A stretch of 64,000 nt of DNA from Bombus terrestris. Lineage: Eukaryota; Arthropoda; Insecta; Hymenoptera; Apidae. The number at the start of each line of letters is the position of its first letter. The first letter of the stretch is position 1. This document shows, piece by piece, positions 28,381 through 40,103 of this stretch. The DNA lies in the NCBI RefSeq assembly GCF_910591885.1, contig NC_063279.1:13392001-13456000 (forward strand), given 5' to 3'. Both the position numbers and the translations under genes were made by a program. Under the pieces are notes generated by a model. The model ran no database searches. It saw only the letters and a program-made list of their open reading frames with translations, and had not been told where the DNA came from.

Positions 28381-28524
28381 CACGTGATCTCTTGTCCGTC
28401 GCCTCGTTCATAGGCTGCTTATCCGCTTTCCTACTCGAGAAGTTACGTGAACATCGTGTTTCTCCAGCGTCGTTGATTTTCAACTTCACGTCCACGTGTA
28501 CACGCGCTTCTGTTGATACACGTG
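28381..28524. promoter_or_regulatory. cluster of three CACGTG E-boxes
   Basis: Perfect CACGTG palindromes lie at 28381-28386, 28493-28498 and 28519-28524, with further ACGTG/CGTACG cores between them and a fourth CACGTG at 28966-28971. CACGTG is bound by bHLH factors (Myc/Max, Clock/Cycle). Four copies within 600 bp of AT-rich DNA is more than expected by chance, but the target gene is unknown. Confidence 0.35.
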
Positions 28525-31196
28525 CACGTACGTACACGAATACTGACAGCTGTGTACATGGTATCTCTAGCTACGTTTCGTTCCAAGTAAGCTCTAAACT
28601 GACAGGCTATGATGTTACACAGCTGCTTAGAATAAGCTACGCACAAATATTTTAGTGTATTTTTAATAACATCCTTTGTTTATTTGTAGAAATAAAGATG
28701 ATATTCAGACGTGTATTGAAGCGTAGGTCAAGGATTAAAATCAGAACACTCAGTCAGATATGCTTTTACATGATCTACGTTCTTTTCCAAAATATAAAAA
28801 AAAAAAATATACACCATTGGAGTATAATATGTTATTATGAAAACTAGCAATTGACTTAAACTAACCTAATGAAGACGAAAATTTGCACTAGCCAGTTTTC
28901 ATCGGTGATTCGAGACAAGAGTGTAAAGATAAGATTCTTATTAATGAATTGTCATAGAATCGGAACACGTGAATCGGAACCACGGTCGCATTCCTATGTT
29001 ATGAAGGGTCATGCAGTTCGTGGCCCTGGGTTCTAGAATCTCAAGGGTTCCGTTCCAAGCTTTCGCTCACAGCCACGGCCTCGTGAAGCATGGTAGTCCA
29101 AACTGCTAGGAAGTGATCCGTGGAAGGTCGTACCACTCGCGTTTCGACCGTTTCGAATTCCTCGAACGTCCGGGTTCGCGATGGCTATGCCATTTTGTGG
29201 TTTCATACCTGAGAAACGCCTAGGGACCGGAACCACTTATCGAAGTCCTCGAGTATTCGTATATTTCGTACTAGAATTCTGCTAGATAATAATTTGGTAG
29301 AACGTCTAGTCGATGCAGAGATGCGTTTAATACGCATATAAATTCCCAACTACATTGTAGGATATCGTGCCTGGTCAATTGAACCTGAATAATCGTCAGA
29401 TGAATTTTGATTCATTCTTTGAATCGATGAGAGAATGACAAAATTTCGAAACATTCGAATATTGAATCTATACTATAATATCCCAGTGCTTCTTAAATTT
29501 TTAAGTTTCAATTGGAACTTTGAAAATATACGAAAGTTCAATCGTACAAGAAGTATACACGATTACACACAAAACTAATATTAGCTCAATTATACAAAAT
29601 AGTCTGAACAAGCATTGATACAAGCTAAAATAAATTTTTCAACTGATTTATTACATTATTAATGGACCGTACTTTATATCGTATTTGTACTGTATTTTTA
29701 TAGAATTACGATTTCCAGGGAAAGTTGTAGCTTCAAAAGTAAGACAAAAAGAAGAGATTGCCTTGCGGTACGTTGTTTTACGACACAAAGCCTCGTAAAG
29801 AGTTCGTACAAGCGCATAATGGCCGTCGTTTGCTCGTAAGTTAATTCTCGGCTGGACGTTATCCGGTAGTAGGTGATGTACGCGTGCGTTTATAGTGCCA
29901 CGGGGATTACTTCCGTTCAGCATAGACACCAACCGCAGAAGACAGCCGCTTACGGTGCTTTTCATTACATCGCCTGCGCGATCGCCCGTGGCTCGTCCCG
30001 TTTACGCCTGTCACACGGGACCAGCGAAGTCTTCATACCGTAGACATCCCACGAATCGGTCAAATATCCGTTCGCTCCCCGTAAATTCATCGAAAGATCA
30101 CGTCCTCGTCGTATTTCATGTTTACACAATTTTATCGGTTCCTTCGCGTAGATGCGGGTATATGTTCCCTTAGCTTCATTTGGTTTTTCTGAAGGGGAAA
30201 TACGTGGGTATATTTCCCATATCAAATTAAAAAAAAAAACATATTTATAAGTAACAGTACAATGAAAGTAAATGAAAGTTGTAGCGTTTTAGAGTATGTA
30301 ATTTTCAATCTATGGAAGATAACTGTTAATATGTTAATATGTAATATGCCAGTGGTCACGTTAAATATGTATAAAGTCGTGAAAGCGCAACTAGAATTCA
30401 TTAACTAAACAGACTTTGAGTTGATTACATCATATGTTAGAATAGAATAAAATATAAAATAAATAATAAAATAATAATAAGAAAATAAATCTTAAAATAG
30501 AATTTTAAATCTTGCGACTGATTTGTCTAATACAGATTCAAATAAGCATTTTTTTTCTATTTGTTATAATAATAATTATAATATTCCAAATGAAATATTG
30601 AAGCATTGAAAAAATATTGAAACAAGGCTGTAAAAAATGAAATTTCGTTAAGTTAAAAAATTTCATAAGGAAGACACTTATTTAGCATAATTTTATTACT
30701 AGTATTCTTCGCATCCTTTACAATAAACAAATTCCATCAAATGTAAGAAGATAAGGAACGTCATAAATACCGAAGAAATACGGAATTTTCCAATATTACT
30801 ATCTCATTCATTTACAATGCTAATATATTTATATTTAACGAATAATTTATTATACTCTACGGAAAATGGTCTCATAATTTGGTCTTGTCATTCGCAATGC
30901 TTTTAACATGTATTGTAATTCCACGATTACATTCGACCTATGTGTTTTGACGATAGATTTAAATACAGATAAACGATCTTGAGCTTGAAACCAGAAACAG
31001 GAGACAACTGCAGAGAAGATGTACAATCGGTCACAAAATTCTACATATCTTACTCAATTCTCATTAAGACATAAAATGAATTTGATCAATATATTAACAT
31101 ATATCTAGAAGAAATTAAAATAATAATAACATTTAGCTCACAAACTCTTGGGACGAAATTTTAATTTTAATTTTATCAACACCAAAAGTTAAGATT

Positions 31197-31202
31197 TTAT
31201 TT
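31197..31202 (-). terminator. AATAAA polyadenylation signal, nrf-like gene
   Basis: TTTATT on the plus strand (AATAAA on the minus) lies about 355 bases beyond the stop codon of the nrf-like gene. It is a reasonable poly(A) signal; other AT-rich candidates are nearby. Confidence 0.4.
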
Positions 31203-31554
31203 AACTCGTACACGGTTTCTGTGTAGCTAATGTATTAGAAGCTTTATGTGATTTATAAGTAGCGGTGTACGTAGACTTCTGTTTGACTGTAAATCGTTCC
31301 ACCTCTTTACACGCATAAGAATAAAACGATTGTAAAAATACGTTCTTTCTATTCTCTCTCACGGAACGATAATTAAATCTATCAATCATCAACTCCTCAA
31401 TGATCCATTTTTCCTTTCAAATCCTCACTCCTTCCTTCCCAAAATCCAGTCCGCTTCGTTTTCCCCTTCCCTCTCAACCAATCCAAGCAGAATAATTTAC
31501 TTCGTTATATTTAATTTATAATCATTTTTCTTACTCCATAACTCACTCATTTCA

Positions 31555-34500
31555 TCAAGTCTCTTCTCTTTCCCAGCTCCACTCTGTCTCCTCCGATTTA
31601 CTCCTAGGACCGCTTCTATAAACTTGCTCCTCCTCCGATGGCCAATTAGATCTCAGAGAATCCTCCTCAACATCCGATGACTTCACACTATTTTTCTTAG
31701 AACTCTTACTCCTCTCAGTTGAAACTGACTCCGTTTCTTCAGACCTCGAACTCATTCTCGTGTTATCATCAATATCACTACTACTATGAACCAGCATAAC
31801 CGATTCTGACTCATCATCAGCAAACATGCCAGTGTCTTCATACTGTTCTCCACTAAATTCCTTTCTAATTTCTTTAGTCTCCTTAGTTTCGTCATCTTTC
31901 GATTTCATTTCTGTTTTAGATTGTTCCTTAGATTCTTTAATAATGTATGCAGCGCTATCTTCCTCAGACCTAGACTTCTGCATCTGCCAAGCTTTCTTAA
32001 AAGGATGCTCTCTCTCCTGCTGCACCAATTTTGGCCTTTCGGGAAGAAGATACTCAGGATCTTCTTCACTAGCCTGGCTTTTAATAATCGACTCTCTTTT
32101 ATACAAACCAGAAGAAGACCTAAGCAAACCTTCACCCTCTTTCTTTCCAACAGTCAATTCAAACTCTACAAAGTCAAAATCTTCCTGAGGTAACCTAGAA
32201 AGGTCCTGAACAGATTTTCTCTTACTATCTTTTGTTAGAACGAAGTTATAAGTATCAATATCGTCGTCTTCTTCGATGGAAGTCACCTGACTACTACTGG
32301 TATAAGATTTTCTTGTGGAATCCCAAATCGCTTCTTCTTCGCTTTGGGTGTCTTCTCTTGGAGGTGGAGCCTGTTCACGATATTCTCTTCTTCGTCGAAT
32401 ATAGTCGTCTTCAGGTTCACTTCGTTCTTGAGAAGAACCTAATTGAGCAACACGCGAACCTACACTAACCGTCCAGGAATCCATATTGTCATCTCCTGTT
32501 GGATCTTTTAGCAATGCTAGCTTTCCCTCCGCTGAAGATCTTCGTAAAGAGATCAAGTTTTCTTCTTCAGATGCAGGATCTCGTGTCGCCAATTTTTCCA
32601 TGAATTGCTTTCGACGTATTCTCAACTCGCTCTCCCAATCCTCTTCGTCGCTGATCCTTGGTTCTACGTGTCTCTTTTCAATTCTTCTCTGTTGAGGAAA
32701 ATGTTCTTCTTCGCTTTCTGAAGAAAAAGTTTTTGAGACTCTTGGTTGTCTTTGTATAGGCTCGCGTTCTTCGGATTTTCTGGGAAGTCTTTTGGAATCT
32801 TTAGGTAGGTCCCAGGAACGATAATCGTCTGATTCCCTGATCACGGATCTTCCTCTGGACTGCGATCGCCTGTACCTCGGATCATTTTCGTCTTCTTCTT
32901 CATATTTGGTTCTTGGATAGTCTTCCTCGTCCTCGCTGTCCCGTGTGGATAATTTTTTAGTGTCGAGGCTTCTTGACAGAGAGCGTCTGCTTCGTTTAAT
33001 TGATTCTTCTCGCTCTTGTTGTGCTCTAGAAAGATTTAGAGTAGAAGTTATGGTTTTGATCGTATATAACTGAATTTATATTGAAAAAAGTTCAATATAA
33101 AAATGTTTTCCAACAAATGAATAGTCACCTTAAAGCTTCGTTCTCCTGATAATCCCTTTGACTGCTTTTGCTTCTTCTTCCACGATCTCTATAGTCTTCA
33201 GCACTATTTGAGAATCTTTTGTTATCGTTCTTTAGCCAATGTGACAGATATTCGGCTTCAGATGGTTCATGACTAATAAATGATCGTCTTCTGCCACTTG
33301 ACTTTTTTAAGATAGGCATGTCTACTCGTTCTTCGTCTTCTATGCTCTCATTGGAGTATTTTGCACCACCATCTACTATGTCTCTTTGCCAGTCCCAGCC
33401 TGTTGAAGTTACTTCTTCTTCTTCGAACATTTTCTTTTCATGGAGTTCTGATTTTGGAGCTTTTGAGGTTTTCGAGATTTCTGAGGTTGAAGACTCGACG
33501 ATTGCTGATTTCTCTGATATTGATACTTCTGCGTTTAGGGAGTCTGTACTCTCCATAAGCACGTTCTTGATCTCTTGCATAGGAATATCGAAGAATAAGG
33601 TTAGGATGATAGAGATGATTATGACTGTTGCTGCTTCCAGAAGATCTAGCTGGAAAGGTACACTTTATTTTAGTATCCTAGTTATTTTAACCTATTAAGT
33701 GATTCATCTTTTAAATACAATAGTTCGGAAAATTCATGAAATTGAATGTTAATTGCAACAAATTAATTGTAATTGTTTGCAACAGAAAATTTAATGTTTT
33801 TTCTCCTTAAAGAAAAAGACATAAAGACGCATTAAGAAAGAAGAAGTCTCTATTTTTTTTTTTAATTTTGAAAGGAAATATAGAGATTATTATATCTAAG
33901 AGATTAGAGATCTGAGTGACGAGTTAATTCATTTTACTCGGTTAACAAGAGATGTGGATGCTGTTTTTCGAGATTCATGTTATACATACGCCTCTGTGAA
34001 GATGAAATTCGCTAGAGTGTCTGGTGGTCCCAACATTGTAGAAAAATACTGCGAATTGTGTTAGATATACAGCGTACGATATTCTGCTGAAGAGTAATAG
34101 CCAGTAGTTCGAAAGGAATCTATTTAATATACCTATAAATAAAAATTAGCACTGTTAATAAATAATCGAAATTGTGTGTTAACGCCTAATATTCAATAAT
34201 TTAAGAAAGACCTCCGTGATTGGTGTAGCACGCAAAAATGAGCCAACATAAAGCCAAGGTCCAAAAGACTGGACTGATCACAACATAATTGGTTGCTTCT
34301 TCAGCATCGTACACATAGTCCCTTCTGGCTAAGTGCCATGGTGAAAATAACGACCAGGATCCCAAGGCCATCGCGATCAACCATCCCAAGATCACTAACA
34401 CCTGAAATTAGTACGATACATCTCGTTTATTTAATGGATCACGGTATTTTGAATTGTAGAATAAATCTTATCAGCAGTCTACTATACCTTGTGGATTCTG

Positions 34501-37500
34501 ACATCTCTTCCTGTGTGCCGTAATAACACACCAAGTCCTATACCAAATATATACGGCGTTGCTCTATGTAATGGTAATGCGTAAACTAAATTGGCAGTCC
34601 TGTAAAGGTGCTTCAATCTGAAACCAAGGGCTTGCGCTTAAAATGATTGAATATAAAATGAAGAAGCTTATATTGAAAATTGGCAAGATATACTTACGAC
34701 ATTCCATGGAAAACAACAACGGAAAGATAATTGCTCATCGTTGCTACATAACGGAGTGTAGCTGACAATAAGACGAAGAAAAATATTACAAGAATCCCAA
34801 TGATAGGCCTGCATTCTAAGAAGAATACCAACATTGGGGCTAATAGTGACAATTGCATGTCTAAAGCCAACTGGTGGGTATGGGTTGCACACTATCGATC
34901 AAGAAAAATTTGTTAAATCGAATGAGGTTGACCGAAGTTAATCAAGTTGATGAAACACAAAGACTAATTTTATAATAGAATTCAAATTAACGACGATTGG
35001 TGCACTAGTAACATTGAAAGAACACAAGATCTAATTGTAGATGAAAACGAAGTTAATCTTCTAGAATAATTTGGAATGTTTTTGTTTATGATAATCGATA
35101 AATAGGATTATAATTGTGATTATGTTGCGAAGTCCTCGCACAGTTTCAAAACGACTTATATACCATCTCTTCGAAGGGGAAGAAATTTTGTATGTATAAC
35201 AAATTCGTCCACGCGTTGCTTTTGCAAAGCTCTGCATTTGGTACTATGACGCTATTCCATTGTGGTCCCGATCCAATGTGCTCCATTATGAATGCGTACC
35301 AAAATACCACTGCGAGTAACGCTGGGGTGAGTCTAAAAAGTAGCATCGAAAGAATCAATATACTTTAATAAAAGAAATTAATAAAATGCAAATTCAAGAA
35401 CTCGGCGTTAAAATTCAAATTGAAATATTTGATTTTATTATCCTTTTCTTATACAGTGAAATATTTGTAACGATTTTGGTTGAATAAAAATATAACTTGG
35501 AAGTCAAATACAACTTTTCAAAATTTTCTGAAATAGCGAAATTATATAGAAGAATATTTATACGCTGATATAAAGAAAAATTTCACTGTTAATAAATTAA
35601 TAAATGAATTTATTAGTGAGAACATGAAATAAAATATCTGACATTGTTTTAATAGTCCTTTAATAATCTTTATAATAACTTTAATAATCAAATGAGTCAA
35701 CCATAACTTACCTGATATATCTGGCAATAAAACGGCAAAACCATCGAATCTCGCCCCGTGTTATAAATTCGTGCGCCATGTTGAAAGCAGCTAGGACACC
35801 GCTAAGCAATAAAAACGCGTCTGTGTAAACCATTGACACCCTCATTATCGAGCTGATAGGAGAGTTCGCTACCTATTTTAACACCAGACATTAAACGCAA
35901 ACTTCAAGGACACAGAAAACCAATGAAGAGAAATGTTAATTCTATTTCTTTAGTTCACAAAAACATGAATTTTCATAGAAATCCGCGGTATTATAATAAG
36001 GAATTATTTGTTTTAATACGTTTGAGCAAATATGTAAATCTTTATCCTTACCTCTGTGAGTTCGATTCGATTGGAAAATGGCAACATCGAAATCGGTATG
36101 ATTTGATGACCAATGTAAAGCATAATCGTGACGAGTGTCCTTATTCCATGAATGCATGTAATATCGACATAGCTGGATCCTTTACTGAATAAAGATTTGA
36201 GGGTTCTCCGTAAGGAAAAGGACATTATTATTCTCTCCGAATAGTTTCCTGTAAAGACCAACGATCGTGTAATAAAAATTTGTGACATCGTACGTAGAAT
36301 AAAATATTTGAAACGAAACTACTTAAATAAATTTAGAAGATTTTTTAAGCCCATTAACTTGCAGAAAATATAGAACGTTATGAGAACCTACTTTTTCCTT
36401 CCGACACCACTAAATAATCTCTCGTGGTTGCTACAGCGACGAGACAGACGATCATTGCGTAGAAATATCTGTAAAGAAGATTGGAAAGAAGAAAAAAGAA
36501 ATTAAATATTTCACTTTATTATTGTTATAATTTTTAATCAGATAATATGAGAATTGAAGAATTTTGTAATATCTGAATTTTGTGAAGGAACCCACAATTA
36601 TCAATAAAAAGAAAATTATTTTCATTTTTGCCTATTTTGAGAACGTAATGTAAAAATGGATTTCTGTAGTTTTAATAATTTTATAAGAACTTCTATAGGA
36701 AACATATTTATGAAATAATCTAGTAGTTCTAACGTTTTAATAAAATTGTTTTAATGGTCTCTCATAAGAATAGAGCTCGATTGTGAATTCCTTAAATTAA
36801 TTTAATTCGATAATTAAAAATATACTGCGGATTTTTATGCAAATTTACACTTTTGTGAACTCAATTGGAGAAATGGAAGTTAAGCAGAGATTTATTTCAC
36901 CCACAGTAAGTATAACGAGTATAATTTGATGATTTTTGAATGTTATATGCATTCTGTACATTTCTATACCTTTTAAATTTCACATAAATGCATAAAATCC
37001 GCCATTTAATTATAAATATAAATACATACAGAACACCGATCGTCTCTTTCGAATAGCTTCGTGATTTTTGTTTGACGTAGCACATGTTAGGATTGACATC
37101 TACCATGAATGTAATTCCTACGGTAGAGTTATAGTCGTTCAATGCTTCCTCGACAACGATTCGTGCGTCTTCAGCGGAACACGCCGCTGGAAGACACACT
37201 GCCCAGTTCACCGTCGTGAATTTTGGAATGAAGTGACCAGGCTGAAAAAGTGAACGTTCATCATAATAGAATTTCTCGAAAGTTTGATCATTCATTAATC
37301 TTCACGGTATGAAAAAGTAATACGAAAAAGTATTCACTGGTATTGAAAACAATGTGCTTTTGGTTGCAGCGAGAAGATCAATATCGTTGATAAAATGCAA
37401 ACAAAAAAATAAAATCATTCACTTACATCATACATACTTCCTCTTATGAAAGAACGTGCCTGCATCATATTAACCGGAAGCTTCATGTCCGGATGAGATG

Positions 37501-40103
37501 GATACAAATCTATATTGGCCAAACAATATTTGCCCTGCACCCTTATCGTTTTTTCATTCAATTTCACGTGCGCCATCACACCCAAACACTCGTCAAAATC
37601 TCCAAGTTGGTTCACGTTCCCTCGCAATAGACCCGATGGAATTTTTGCGCTCGAATCTAACACTGATCCCATAGAGACAATGAAACACAAACGGATAAAA
37701 TATTGACAATATGATTCGGAAAATTTCCAGACGAAAAATCAGAGGAAGAATAGACTCAAACACCATGTTCAACTTTAGATTAATTATTTCATTTTCGAAA
37801 ATATAATACGTTGACTATTGGGCCGAAATCACGTGACTTTTTATTCTGACTGAAATATTTCTTTTCAAACTCGTCGACCATTCCGATGCCATTTGAGAAT
37901 TATTCATGCGTGACGCCAACGTAATGTCATCAATACTCAACGTGGTCGAATAGATAAAATTTGTTAGAACGAACATATGGAAAAAAGAGGTGACTTACTT
38001 TGCAACGCCCATAACTTATAACCCCGTAATTGTCGTAAGAAGATTTTGCCATGCTGCTGACATTCGGAGTTCTCAACGGCCGTGAAATTTGGCACGAATG
38101 TCGGTACACGTAGTATCGCTTCGTTCAATCGAGCCAAAGTGAAAGAAGCTTCCACGTGCATTTTCGTTTTTACTTTCGACTCATCTTCTGCAACACAATA
38201 TCATACTCATTTTACTCCAAAAATTCGACAAAGATTTCTTTCTGCGATGATTTTCTCCATGGACAACTGGATAAAACACGATTTACATTATACTGGATGA
38301 AACGATTTATATCGACGTAATTCCAATAACTACATTTGATCTTGTATTTACAAGTACTGTGTCTTCCGCAAATTCCAAAGAACAAATCACGACATTCAAT
38401 CTTTCACGATACTCACTATCGGATCGCTTAACTTCTGTAACTTTAGCCGGAGCTTGAGCACTCGTTGTTTTCACTTTTGCCGGTTCCCGTGTTTTCGACA
38501 CTTCCGGTTTTACCTTCGTCCTTTCTTCCGTCTTCACCGGAATCTTTGTCCTTTCTTCCGTCTTCACCGGAATCTTTGTTCTTTCTTCCGTCTTCACCGA
38601 AATCTTTGTCCTTTCTTCCGTCTTCACCGGAACCTTCGTTTTCTCCTCCGTCTTCACCGGAACCTTCGTTTTCTCCTCCGTCTTCACCAGAACTTTCGCT
38701 TTTTCCTCTGTCTTTACTGAAACCTTCGCCGTTTCTTCTGTCTTCACTGAAATCTGCGCTTTTTTTTCCGGCTTCACGACAATTTTCGATTCAGGAGATT
38801 CGATTTCAGCTTTCGTTATTTTCACGGGTTCCACTTTCTTCGTGGCTTCAACTAGCTTCGATGGTTCTTCCATCGACTTCTTTTCATATAATTTTTGAAT
38901 CTTCTTCACGCTTTCCTCTGGTTTCTTCTCTACTTTTGGTATTTCCTTTGGTTTTTCTGTAACAATTGCTATTTCTGCTGACCTAACCTTATCTTTGTCC
39001 GCGTGTCTAACTTTTTCTAGTTTTCGTGGTGGAGGTAAAACAATTTTTTCTTCTTCGTCTTCGTCTTCGTCTTCGTCTTCGTCTTCGTCTTCGTCTTCGT
39101 CCTCGTCCTCGTCTTCGTCCTCGTCCTCGTCCTCGTCTTCGTCCTCGTCCTCGTCCTCGTCCTCGTCTTCGTCTTTGTCTTCGTCTTCGTCTTCGTCTTC
39201 GTCTTCGTCTTCGTCTTCGTCTTTGTCTTTGTCTTTGTCTTCGTCTTCGTCTTCGTCTTCGCCTTCGTTTTCATCTTCGTCTTCGTCTTCGTCTTCTTCA
39301 ATCTTCTCTTGCTTCTTAGATTTCATTATCTCTTTCAATCCTTTTTCTAAACTCATTTTTCTCTTCAAATCCACTTTCTCACTTGTCTTCTCATCTCTCT
39401 CTATATCTTCTACAAGTTTCTTTGCAGCCAGTTTTCCATGAACATCTCTCCTATATTTCTTTCCATGTTTTTCTTCTTCATCCTCATTTTCGTCCTTTTC
39501 ATCCTTCTCTTGTTTCTTAGATTTCAAACCTTTCTCCAAGCTTATTTTCTTCTTCGAATCCACTTTCTCGCTCTTCTCTTCATCTTCCTCGGTATCCTCT
39601 ACAAGTTTCTTCATAATTACTTTTCTATCTTCTTCTTCATCACTATCATCATCATTTCCACTTTTTTCCTCCTCTTCCTCTCTTTCATCCTGATCCTCAT
39701 CGTAACTCATAATTACTTCGTCAGTATCTTCTTCTATCTCCACGATCACTTCGTCATCCTCATCCTCTTCAAGACTCTTCTCTATCCAATCAGAGTCACG
39801 TTCACCTCCCTCATGTTTCATATACTTTTCTTCTTCTGTTACTCTATCGTCATCCGTTGACGTCAGCTCGACAGGTGGTTTCCTAGGAGCACTGGCAAGC
39901 CGCGAAGTGTCGTGCCACTTTTTGTTCGACGTGGCCGTGATCGTCCTCTCCTGGCATCTGCCAAAGATGGAAGTGCAGGTGGCGCGATGTGGTTGCTCCG
40001 TCGACGATGGATGATCTCGAATACGGAAGCCATAGCAACAACTATAGAGAAGCAACACCAGAGCCAGTAATCCAACGCACTTGCCCAAAAGGGCGGCAGC
40101 CAT
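31555..40103 (-). CDS. nose resistant to fluoxetine (nrf-6)-like acyltransferase-3 protein with giant N- and C-terminal extensions
   Basis: Fourteen coding exons in consistent phase give 1858 aa: 40103-38417, 38187-37999, 37662-37427, 37241-37030, 36468-36392, 36248-36052, 35872-35712, 35332-35164, 34891-34698, 34617-34488, 34401-34212, 34132-33990, 33649-33129, 33025-31555. Residues 1-25 are a signal peptide. Residues 85-560 are an acidic/basic extension with a Glu-Asp tract and eight 10-residue VKTEE repeats. Residues 580-770 are the NRF domain (SEC, WALQMLDSSAKIPSGLL, FDEC, KYC, CLPAAC and MCY supply its cysteines). Residues 800-1215 are the acyltransferase-3 core with about 11 membrane helices, including HGIRTL, IGHQ, CATHTHQLALDMQ and ATPYIFGIGLG. 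Residues 1216-1858 are a charged Ser/Arg/Glu tail encoded in the last two exons. Family proteins are usually about 650-850 aa. C. elegans nrf-6 acts in drug/lipid uptake; the biochemical substrate is unknown. The donor after 34212 (GTCTTT) is weak; other sites fit consensus. Start chosen because it opens the signal peptide. Confidence 0.9.
38520..38759 (-). repeat. eight 30-bp coding repeats (VKTEE units)
   Basis: Eight contiguous 30-bp units encode decapeptides of the form TKVPVKTEEK/R inside exon 1 of the nrf-like gene. Units are nearly identical and in frame, so copy number is likely to vary between individuals. The encoded segment alternates Lys and Glu. Confidence 0.9.
39048..39297 (-). 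repeat. Asp-Glu codon tract in nrf-like exon 1
   Basis: About 250 bp of near-perfect GAC/GAT-GAA/GAG alternation encode a run of roughly 80 acidic residues with a few Lys, Asn and Gly interruptions. On the plus strand this appears as long TCTTCG/TCCTCG repeats, which create spurious poly-Ser and Leu-Arg frames. It is a probable trinucleotide/hexanucleotide expansion hotspot. Confidence 0.9.

Larger units (their letters stand above)
27280..31554. other. gene-free interval up to the nrf-like gene 3' end
   Basis: No exon was supported. A cluster of CACGTG elements lies at 28381-28524 and the remainder is AT-rich with overlapping chance ORFs (for example 29033-29236 and 29651-30225 on opposite strands). 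The rightmost part, about 31200-31554, is the probable 3' UTR of the minus-strand nrf-like gene. Confidence 0.5.

Noticed and set aside
31826..32695. Several plus-strand frames rich in Ser, Leu and Phe
   Set aside because: They are shadows of the charged C-terminal tail exon on the opposite strand.
38995..39441. Long plus-strand poly-Ser and Leu/Arg frames
   Set aside because: They are antisense readings of the Asp/Glu codon tract of the minus-strand nrf-like exon.
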